Shown here: in pieces, positions 13,212 through 22,290 of the stretch
How positions within the stretch are numbered: position 1 is the stretch's first letter
Layout: every line of letters begins with the position of its first letter
DNA from: Augochlora pura
Lineage: Eukaryota > Arthropoda > Insecta > Hymenoptera > Halictidae
NCBI RefSeq assembly: GCF_028453695.1
Contig: NC_135780.1
Coordinates: 13,980,376 to 14,044,375 of the forward strand
Direction: 5' to 3'
DNA length: 64,000 nt
The notes under the pieces: model-generated
The model's input: only the letters and a program-made list of their open reading frames with translations
Told to the model about the DNA's origin: nothing
The model's database searches: none
Made by a program: the position numbers and the translations under genes

Positions 13212-13415
13212 AGCGGTGTCTCTCTTGGAGAAACAATGAAGCTCCATTCGGTATCCATACAGCGCCAATTGAGGTAGTGGAAAAACGCTCAAACTGTTAG
13301 ACAAAACCTACTGTTGATAATTTCTTTGAAATCAAATTTGAGCATTTTGCCGCTACATCAATTGGCGCTATACAGATACTAAACAGAGCTTTATTTGTTC
13401 TCCAAGAGAGGTGCC
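13212..13415. repeat. Palindromic repeat, copy 1 (inverted arms of about 80 bp)
   Basis: The left arm (about 13212-13293) and right arm (about 13336-13415) are imperfect inverted copies separated by about 42 bp. Shared words include GCGCCAATTGAGG against CATCAATTGGCGC, and CTCTTGGAGAA against TTCTCCAAGAG. Most of the roughly 80 positions match. This long-terminal-inverted-repeat shape resembles a miniature (MITE-like) element, but no target duplication or transposase is evident. A diverged partner lies inverted at about 20190-20345. Confidence 0.75.
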
Positions 13416-13494
13416 ACAAACGCCAACATATGCAACATTGCAAGGTTGCCTAAAAACATCAATTACATATGCTATAAAGTGGTGGAGGGAAATC

Positions 13495-13632
13495 CTTCCA
13501 AATAGGGTTGGATAATGCCATCGAATTCCATTGGCAATCCATTGAAATCATCCAATTCAATTTGTAAGGTCACTTCTCTATCATCTGGAGCAAATTCTAT
13601 GCAAAATCCCTGACACCATTGGCGTAAAAATT
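13495..13632. repeat. Repeat block B, copy 1, rich in CCATTGG words
   Basis: This block matches, in reverse complement, the segment at about 19895-20045. Shared words include TTCCATTGGCAATC and ATCCAATTC, and both end in a CACCATTGG or GCCATTGG word before a GTAA. Several CCAAT/ATTGG words make it promoter-like. It lies about 530 bp upstream of the mio start codon; its partner lies just upstream of the dsRBD gene. It could be a shared promoter or 5' exon segment or part of a dispersed repeat. Confidence 0.65.
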
Positions 13633-13640
13633 ACTGAGAG

Positions 13641-14160
13641 AGATCTTGGCATCTGGGATCCCTAAATCAGCGAATGCAAGAAAATAAGTTACACAAGGAA
13701 TGAATGGGAGTGTATGCGCCGGGGTTTTCGTAACAGTGGGATGGCACGTCTGTCACGTGAACGTTACAAGTCTAAACTACGATCGTGAGACGATGTATAG
13801 CCTTTAACTAATCGTAGTTTAGAATTCTGTGTAATGTTCATCCGATAGCCGCGCCACACCGTTGTGCGAGGCTTCAGACGCATGCGTCTCCTATCTAAAT
13901 CTTTGCGTAACTTATTTTCACGTATACGCTGTCCTGTTGCCCTCGATCTTGATCTAAGCCAATCCAGCTGAATCCAACCAATCCAAGTGAATCGGGCTGT
14001 TCTGCTCTTTGAATGAACGAGAATGTTTATGTGTTGGTACATGTCACTGTGATGAGGAATAGACATCGACGGAATCTTCATATGATGTTGTGCTTATCCG
14101 AAATTAGAAACAGAAATGCAGTGAATTGGTTTTAATAGAATTTCATAGATCTAGAATAAA
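13641..14160. promoter_or_regulatory. mio upstream region and 5' UTR
   Basis: About 520 bp separate the repeat block from the mio start codon. The segment 13700-14080 is GC-richer than its surroundings and is the likely promoter and 5' UTR. A perfect 13-bp inverted repeat lies at 13771-13783 and 13811-13823. A 105-codon open frame on the minus strand (13764-14081) has no recognisable domain and I treat it as accidental. Confidence 0.4.
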
Positions 14161-17100
14161 ATGAGTAGCATTAAACTTGATGTACAGTGGTCCCCCATTC
14201 ATGCGAATAAGTTCATTACCTGGGGCACAGAAATCTGCCTGTACGAAGTTACACAGGCCAAAGATAATATTAGACAATTGTGTAAGTAAAGAAATATATT
14301 TTTTTCTACAACAAACAGTTTATCAAGCAAGGAAACTATTACTTTATACTTACATCTTTTCCCAATAGATACAAAGATTTCTGATTCTACAGTAGCTCAT
14401 TTACTTGCTACAAATACAAATCATCATTATGTTAAATGTATCGATATATATCCACAGCCGGAACCTGATATTTTGTTAGCTGTGGGACAAGCAAATGGAA
14501 AAGTTGTCTTGACTACTTTTGGACCAACTGTGTTCGATTCACAGGGTCTTACCGGGAAAGAATTAGGTAACTTATTTGTCCTGTTACTATGCAGTTGTGT
14601 ATCTTATAATTCTTTCATTGACATATTATTACAGTTCCAAAACATGCAAGACAATGTAACACAGTTGCATGGAATCCTATAGACACAAACTTAATTGTAT
14701 GTGGTTTAGATAAACATAGTAAAGAACATTCCATTTTATTATGGGATGTGAATAAAGGACTGCAAGGCTCCGAAAGAGTACACCATCATGCTATAGTGCA
14801 AACAGATTCTATAAGACCTATTGCAGAAGTTAGTATTTCTGAAACTATACATTCCATTGCTTGGTTCAAGCATGAACAAAAATGTATGGTTGTGGGTGCA
14901 AACAATAAACAGTTAAAAATTATTGATTTTAGAGGTATTAAATAAATTTCCTTTTTATTTATTCGTTAAAGTGCTAGTATTTCAAACTAATTTTTTGTTC
15001 ATACTAGATTCTGCAAAGGTAATAAATACAGCAGCAACAAAAGCTGTTTATAATGTGTCTGTCAATCCACATAACAATTATCATTTAGTCTCGAGTGTGG
15101 ATAATCAAATAACTATTTGGGATACTAGATGCTTTGAGAAACCTGTTTTGACTTTGTCGCAAAGTAGGCAAGTCACCAAAGTTTTATGGTGTCCAACTAG
15201 GCACAATCTTTTAGGAGTTCTACAAAAAGATTCAGGTGTAATATACATGATTAATAACATACAAATGAGCAATAATAGTTTTATACACCTAGTATTGTTT
15301 CAACCACAGTGACGTTGCATTTATTTGATATTCAACATTGTGGAATTGGTGGAGGAGAAGATACTGAACCTGGAGCATTGGAAAGAACTGTTGCACCTCC
15401 TTGGCACAATCCTATAAGTTTTTCATGGCACCCGACGCATGTGAACAGATTGCTGGCTGTATCACAACAAGGTTCCATCTATATATAATTATTAAATTTC
15501 AAAAATAATTAAATAAAATTCATTAAAGACCATTCGTGGTTTTGAAGGTTTAACGGATTATACGGTTTGCGAAAGGATTACAGTAAACTGGTCTACAAGA
15601 TCTCACCTTGCATGGAATCATGCTTCTAAATCTTTTAAATACATATGCAGTACTGATAACATTTACAAAGCTCTGGATGATATTTCCATTTTAACTAAAA
15701 CACGCGCAGCTTCGGAATATGGATTACTTGTAAGTTGAGAAAGTTTCTAATTCATTTCATTCGTAAACTGCTATATGTATAAGTAAATAAATATATATAA
15801 TTACATATTTACAGCCAGAGCTGGCACAGAATGGCGAATTAGCTGAAAATGATACTCTAAAGAACCTGTGGCAATGGTTAAACTTAAGCCGTTATTTAGT
15901 CGAAGACAGCACTATACCTAGTTTAGATAATAAACATCCAGGTGTTAGGTAAGTGAAAGATTTTTTTAAAAGTTTTGTTACAAAAATAAAAGAAATTAAT
16001 ATTTATTGATATTACATAGAACAGTTTTAAAATTAGATGGTCAACAAGGGACTAATGGCATCCTAAAATCCGAATTGATGTATTGTCCTTGGTCGGACAT
16101 AGGGTCCAATCACACAGCAAAAATTTACAGGTATAACGATTTTGATATACCGAAGTTTCCGTAACCAAGTCTCCTGTGCCGTATTGCAGGTCCCCTGATA
16201 GAGATAAAGGATTGCTCTTATGTGGTTGGAGGTTCGACAAAGATACAAATACGCCTTATGACAATTTGTTCTTAGAAAGATTGGAAAGAGAAGGAGAATA
16301 TCCACGAGCAGCTGCAATAGCTGTATTTAATTTATGTTTGAGACAAGCCATAGAAATTTTAAATCGAGGAGCCAGTAAAATGTCAATGTCGGCAAATCTA
16401 AATATCGTTGCCATGGCTTTATCGGGGTTTTCTGAAGATAGAAACAGCATGTGGAGAGAATCATGTTTAAAATGTAGATCTCAACTTTCGGACCCTTATT
16501 TAAGAGCAACCTTTGCTTTTCTAACAGCAGATGATTCCTATGAAAATGTATTGGTAAGTAAGCGCAAATTCTATCTATTAAGGAGAATGACAATTCGGTC
16601 CGTTTTTTAGAATGAAAATGGTATGGCAGTTGAAGATAGAGTAGCCTTTGCGCTCATGTTTTTATCAGATAACAAATTAAACGAATATTTAAAACGGTTG
16701 ACTCAAAAATTAACAGACGAGGGAAATTTGTCTGGTTTTCTTTTAACAGGTACGATGATATTCTATTGGACAACTTATATTATTTATACAATACTCTTTT
16801 ATTGAACGTTATTGTGTTTCAGGTGCAAGTTTAGAAGGTATACAATTGTTAAATCGTTATTTAGAAATCACTGGCGACGTTCAAAGTTGCAGTCTTATAG
16901 CGATTAGAGCATTTACACCTAAATTACTTCAAGAAACACAAGTTCAAGTATGGATAATTAGGTATTGAAAGCTACAAATGATTGCCAAAGAAATTCTAAG
17001 TAAAAAACAAAATTAATTGGTGTTCAAACACAGCTATAGAAATCTTTTAAATGCGTGGAAGATGTGGACTCAAAGGGCACATTTTGATATTGTGATGCGA

Positions 17101-17818
17101 TCTTCAACTAATGAAAAACCTCCACAACAGATATATGTTTCTTGTAACTTTTGTGGCAAAAGTATATCTGCGTTTATGCAAGGTTTAAGTAGAGCAAGAG
17201 GACCTTTTGGTAGATTAGGTAGTACACCCAATAAGTTGAAGGTAATATATCTTGATTTAATATTTAATATACAGTCAGCCATTAAAGACGTCGGACGAGC
17301 TTTTGATATTTGAAATAAAAAAATTAAAACTTTAAATATTGAATTAGTAGTGTATATAACAAGTACATCTAGTTTTATTTCCTATTTAGATGTCTTCATG
17401 CCCAAATTGTCGAAAACCATTACCAAGATGCGCAATATGTTTGATGCATATGGGTACTGTAAGTGGACTACAAATGACTACATCCAATGCAAATAGAAAT
17501 GAAGAATGCGACAACAAATTAACAGAGTTCAATAACTGGTTCACATGGTGCCAATCGTGCAGACACGGTGGTCATGCTGATCACATTACACATTGGTTTC
17601 GGTAATATGATAAAATAATATAACGAATTTTCTTTCGATATTTCTAATTTATTTATAGCAAATTTCTCTATTTTCAAAACAGCCAACATTCTGAATGCCC
17701 TGTAACATCCTGTACTTGTAGATGTTTCTCCTTGGATGCATCGTGTAAAATAGGAGTGAGTATTCTATAAAGATTCCAAGAATGTTGAATGATGATAATA
17801 ATTCTATTTCAGTTTTAA
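14161..17818 (+). CDS. mio: Mio/MIOS, GATOR2 complex WD40 subunit
   Basis: Fifteen coding exons (14161-14281, 14369-14566, 14635-14934, 15008-15235, 15310-15471, 15548-15729, 15815-15948, 16020-16130, 16190-16553, 16611-16749, 16823-16961, 17034-17241, 17390-17601, 17683-17755, 17813-17818) give 858 residues; human MIOS has 875. The N-terminal half is a WD40 propeller (for example SILLWDVNKG). The middle is the alpha-solenoid (LNLNVVAMALSG-type core). The C-terminus is the cysteine/histidine-rich zinc region with CPNCRKPLPRC, WCQSCRHGGHA and ECPVTSCTCRC. In the GATOR2 complex this protein opposes GATOR1 and promotes amino-acid-dependent TORC1 activity at lysosomes; fly mio is also needed for oocyte identity. 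The last exon is only TTT plus stop. The gene converges on the dsRBD gene. Confidence 0.97.
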
Positions 17819-18027
17819 GGTTGCTATTTTGGATGGTTCCAATAGATTGAACTTACAATGTGAAAGAAACAATGACTGGCATTGTCTATATGACATGGAT
17901 ATCTACTATTATTATGAAACAAAATTAATGAATAATAATGTGAAACAGTTGCCGTATTCTTATAAAAACTTTATAAAATTTGTATTGTCACTGATTTTTC
18001 CACCATTCTGTTGGTCCCGACACAGTT

Positions 18028-18033
18028 AATAAA
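18028..18033 (+). terminator. Candidate poly(A) signal for mio
   Basis: AATAAA lies 210 bp after the mio stop codon and is the first canonical hexamer in the 3' flank. It is placed sensibly for a short 3' UTR ahead of the convergent dsRBD gene. Confidence 0.5.
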
Positions 18034-18199
18034 GTAAAATATTCGTGATATTGATTGGCATCTAAATAATAATATATATTGTAATAATTATTATTATTTT
18101 TTTTTACCTCACTGTGCTTGCGATCTTGAAATATGTGATGATATAATGGACTATTTTTTCATACTTTCATTAATAAATTAACATAAATGACATAAACAA

Positions 18200-18205
18200 T
18201 TTATT
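18200..18205 (-). terminator. Candidate poly(A) signal for the dsRBD gene
   Basis: TTTATT on the plus strand reads AATAAA on the minus strand, about 165 bp downstream of the stop codon. Other A/T-rich variants lie nearby, so the choice is tentative. Confidence 0.4.
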
Positions 18206-18367
18206 ATTAAATAACATTTAAATAAATGCAATAAATACATATATATATATATATAATTATGTTTCGGCATATCATTTTATAATACGAGCGTTTTGCCGAA
18301 TAAGAGTTTCTACAATATATCAAATATTGGGGCTAAGTCTTTGTATAACTTCTGTGTAACCAATTTC

Positions 18368-19716
18368 TCATTTCACGAATAAAATTATGTATTGAAGCAG
18401 ATTAGCTAGTGCTACCTGCTCTGCTTCTTTAAACGTTGTACAGCTACCAATTTGACATATTGGAATTACAGTATTCAACTTAATTGCAACTATACATTGC
18501 ATTGTTCTTTTTGATTTAAATTTAAAAGTTTCAACAGATACGTTAAAAATGTTTTTAATAATGGTTTTTGTAACAGATATGTCTTCTATGTAACATTTCT
18601 TCTTTAAAAGTTCCAAATCAGTTACTTCTTTATTATTAACAACATTTTTACATTCGCCCATTAAGGCTAAATGATAATCCCCAATATGTATACATGTACT
18701 AGATACATTAGATACATTTTTGATTCTCTGATACCTAGCTCGAATTTGTATTTCATTATCAGCTTTGGGCTCGATTAACTTCAGATTCTTGTATTGTACA
18801 ACTAAATCATCTACCATAATTGCATCACTAGCCTTTAAAGTTTGTAAAACTTCCTTAGCTGCATTCTGTTTGGCAACTTTCTTTGTATTTCCAGATCCTT
18901 GTTTGCATAGAGAACCAACAGTGCAATTCATTGTAAATATAAAGTTATGAGGTAGACCACTTGTGGAAACACTATCAAAACTGGGTACTGGTAATTGATG
19001 TGCAACACAGAATTCCTGTAAAATTATATTCCTTGTAGTTTTAATTAATATTCATACTATAAATGTTAAAAAGGTTTAAATATCGCGCATCGTCCGCGCT
19101 GTCAACCATTTGTGATTAGCGCGCTGCCATCATTGTCGTGTGGTAGATCGTTGAAGTTTATCGCGTATAGTAAGAAACGTATATAACCTCATATTAGTGT
19201 ATTAAATAAACTAAGTATTATAAACCACATATTAATATCGATCACGCATATTCCCAAATAATATCAATAATAAATAACGCATATTGTTTTTTCTATAATG
19301 ATGATATCGTCATATATACCCATAATATGTTAAAGTATGCATACCATTAAAGATCCCACATAATTCACAAATAGTTCTTGTGAACATGCAGCAGAATTAC
19401 TTGAGTTCATAGAGCTCTGCGAATTGCATTCTAAGTTAGACGATTTTTCATTTTTCTTTTCATTTCCATTTACCGAACTTGGAGTGCATAATACACCTTC
19501 TGAAGTTAATAATGCTATCATTTCCTTAGCAGCATCTTGTTTAGCTTCTTTTTTGGTACTTCCGTGACCTTTCACTCTATAGTTATTATTCCAAGTACAT
19601 TGAATAGTAAATCTATTTCTTGAAAGTATAAACTCAGAAGAAACTTCTGTATATACGGGCAGACAAGTAGAATTCTTCATGAGATTTTCTTGCAAAATCG
19701 ATACTGCTGACTTCAT
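18368..19716 (-). CDS. Double-stranded RNA-binding protein of the R2D2/Loquacious/TARBP2 group
   Basis: Two coding exons (19716-19345 and 19015-18368) give 339 residues. dsRBD1 covers about residues 3-72 and ends in the alpha-2 signature STKKEAKQDAAKEMIALL. dsRBD2 covers about 118-185 with NTKKVAKQNAAKEVLQTL. A third, more degenerate dsRBD-like fold is suggested at about 255-335 by TFKEAEQVALANLLQYI. This layout fits Dicer partners that load small RNAs into Argonaute: TARBP2 and Loquacious carry a third, protein-binding dsRBD. The strong divergence resembles the fast-evolving R2D2. Which ortholog it is needs a tree. A 5' UTR intron (19789-19890) precedes the coding exon. The family is certain, the name is not. 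Confidence 0.88.
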
Positions 19717-19787
19717 GTTTGCATAATTTTGAGATTACCAGAATCTTTCACGTCCTGTACACTTCTATGGTCTTCTTTATTATAGCC

Positions 19788-20060
19788 ACTGAAAAAGTAA
19801 GAGAATTGACAAAAGTCCCCTCTTATCTCACTACAAGGAAAAAGGACAAAAGGAATTCGGAGTTATAAGGTTCTTAAAATTTCTACTTACGGCCAACGTG
19901 TCCATTGGTGTCTACTATGTCCAATGGCGTCGAAGATTCTACTTTTTATCTGCTCCAAGTGGCGAAGAGGAGACCTCTCAAATAGAATTGGATAATTCCA
20001 GTAGATTGCCAATGGAAGTCCATCGGTACCATCCAATCCAATTTGTTATTGATAATTCGT
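19788..20060 (-). promoter_or_regulatory. 5' UTR intron and non-coding first exon of the dsRBD gene, within repeat block B copy 2
   Basis: On the minus strand a good donor (GGCC before gtaagtag, exon end at 19891) and a good acceptor (tttttcag, next exon from 19788) define a 102-bp intron in the 5' UTR. The non-coding exon upstream of that donor coincides with repeat block B (about 19891-20060), which has CCAAT-type words (TTCCATTGGC, GCCATTGG, CACCAATGG). The homologous block lies upstream of mio. The splice sites are seen directly; expression is inferred. Confidence 0.55.
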
Positions 20061-20189
20061 ATCGCTTCTACGTTACCGACTACTAGCACGGGTAAATTGA
20101 ATCCATAATTTGTATCATAAGGTAAGAAAAAATATTACAATGTAAAATCGTCAAAAATTACAATGTAAAATAAATAAAATAAAATAATG

Positions 20190-20345
20190 TATAGTTCGTA
20201 TAGCACTAATGAGCCTAGTGACAAAACATTGAAATTGTTAGATGAAATTATTAATAGTTAATTTTGGCTAGTAGTTTGAGCGTTTCGCCATTTACTAATT
20301 GGCGCTGTACGAATCTCGGACAAAGTTTCTTCTTTTTGCCACAAA
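20190..20345. repeat. Palindromic repeat, copy 2 (inverted relative to copy 1)
   Basis: The right arm (about 20270-20345) contains TTTGAGCG then CTAATTGGCGCTGTAC, and the left arm (about 20193-20240) is a diverged inverted version. It matches the palindromic element at 13212-13415 in reverse orientation. Its distance and order relative to block B mirror copy 1. It is more decayed than copy 1, so the boundaries are approximate. Confidence 0.6.
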
Positions 20346-22181
20346 AGGCGCTTGTACTACCAAACAGATTCTAACCGGTTTTGTATCGTTTGATAAAGAC
20401 AGTAAGAATCATTTATAATAATAAATCTTTCTAGACACTATGTAGATGCGGGAAAATTTACGGAATATTCCTGCGACTTTAGAATATTTTTTTAAACTCT
20501 CGAGTGGCAAATTTTATAACAATTTTCATACACGTATTCTCTTCATGGCTAACTCGGCAAGAAGCATTTCTGAGAAATATGATAACACGTGAATGTGAAT
20601 TAATGATTCAAATGTAACATTCTCTCTGATTGTTTTTAATAATAATCCTATACATCTATATTTCAATTATGCCTTTGTATGTCAATTTATATTTTTTTCT
20701 TTTTTTTAAATAATGGTTCTTTGCTCTAATTAGGCCATAATTAATGTTTTTCAACAACTCTGCATTATGGTTATAGGCTTAGAGTACATAACGTGTTCTA
20801 AGTATGTTCCAAGTTTATAGGCGAGATTTAGTTCAATGTTTCACTACTATGTGGAAATAGTGTTTCTATGTACATACTTGCATATGTGCATATATTGTGT
20901 ATAAAAATCGTAATTAGCAATTAGTAGCGCATGTAATTATGTATGACAATCTGTGATATGGATCCAATGCGGACAATGACAAGAATCGCATTAAAACAAG
21001 GAAACGTTCATTTTGATCCCATTAGCTTCCGAGTTATTTAATTGTTTGTATTCTCACACTGGAAATTGAATACATACTACTAAAAAATGTCAGACTTTCC
21101 TTTTTGTATGAAAATATTTTCAAACGTTCTTTACGAGCATACATATGTAAAGGTTTTATCTCATGTACGACAATCGTCATGCGATAGCGGTAATCAAAGG
21201 CGGAGGATACAAACGATGAGCGTGAGATAAGATACATTTGTAATTACAATAAAAGAGAAATATATTTACGAAAAACAGACAAAATCTTAAACTGTATAGA
21301 AAAAGAAATTGCTCACAGGACAATTTACATCAGCTTTAGAATTATTTTTTGTTCTGTAATTTGAAATGAATGTACTCTATATGCGTAAAGACATTGTATG
21401 CACAACATATATGTACATAGAATAAAATTTCATTCATGACTTTACCAATGAAATGATTACTCTTTAATTGGGAAGAAAACCGAGTAGGGTGCACACGGTA
21501 AATCTATTCGTAAACCAACAATTTTGTTGATTCATTGAATCGTAAAAGAACCTACGTGCATGTACTTTCATATTTAAGAGGAAACGAATCCTTTTAAAGT
21601 TGTTCGTACCAGTTCGTACATACATGTGCCTGAATCAGAATACGGTGCGACTACATACAAACTGAAATAAAAGGGGTCATGTAGAGAGATAGTTTGTCGT
21701 TCTTTGTTACGGCGCGCCTACCATCCTGATGATGAAAATAGATTTTCATTTGTGAAGTCACATGCAGAGATGTTCTAGATATATAATTCGTGGCAACTCC
21801 ATGAGTGAATTGGCAGCCATTTTTAAACTGCTTGCATAGTATAATAACGTAGAAAAGGGATTATGGATAAGAAAAAAACAGATCTTCGAATGGAGATACG
21901 TGAAGTAAGAGCGGATTAGAATTAGCGTGATCTTGACGCGTATCAAATGAGTGAAACGAGTAACCTGAAATCGATGTGTACGTGTTGAGTCGACGAGTGA
22001 TTCGTTTCGAGTGGACGGTACTCGAGCGAATGCACTTCTTCCCCGTGAAATTGATGGAAATGGTGAACTGTCAACACCTCTGTAAAATGAGAATATGAAT
22101 TCGATTCGAATCACCGTGACGAAGAAAGATCGGCTGATTTGAAGGAGAATTGTGTCGATTGTGTGACAGTTGAACAGTTCG
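20346..22181. other. Upstream region and 5' leader of bun; no other gene seen
   Basis: The stretch is AT-rich up to about 21600 with no recognisable gene. Around 21700-22180 the composition becomes more balanced and is presumably the bun promoter and 5' UTR. Minus-strand open frames here (for example 21758-22114) show no domain. Confidence 0.45.
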
Positions 22182-22290
22182 ATGCCGAAAGGCCCCGGCT
22201 AAGAGCGATGTCGATGTTAACATGCAAGAGAACAACGAATACAAAGATCGTGGCTCTCGAATGCTAAGTTCCTATAATAATGGCAGATAA
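22182..22290 (+). promoter_or_regulatory. Cluster of three upstream ORFs in the bun leader
   Basis: Three short ORFs precede or overlap the bun start at 22280: 22182-22202 (6 codons plus stop), 22208-22267 (19 codons plus stop) and 22222-22290 (22 codons plus stop). The last runs across the main ATG in another frame. Such an arrangement usually lowers main-ORF translation. It would only act if transcription starts upstream of 22182. Confidence 0.6.

Larger units (their letters stand above)
17819..18367. other. Shared 3' spacer between mio and the dsRBD gene
   Basis: This 549-bp AT-rich stretch holds both 3' UTRs of the convergent genes. It includes an (AT)n run near 18239-18255 and an AATAAA on each strand (18028 plus; 18200-18205 minus). 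No ORF of note. Tail-to-tail transcripts could overlap here. Confidence 0.6.

Noticed and set aside
13764..14081. 105-codon minus-strand ORF upstream of mio
   Set aside because: No domain recognised, and it overlaps the likely mio promoter. No supporting splice sites.
19898..20086. 62-codon plus-strand ORF inside repeat copy 2
   Set aside because: It lies antisense to the likely non-coding exon of the dsRBD gene, and the homologous block at 13495-13632 is not open in the same way.
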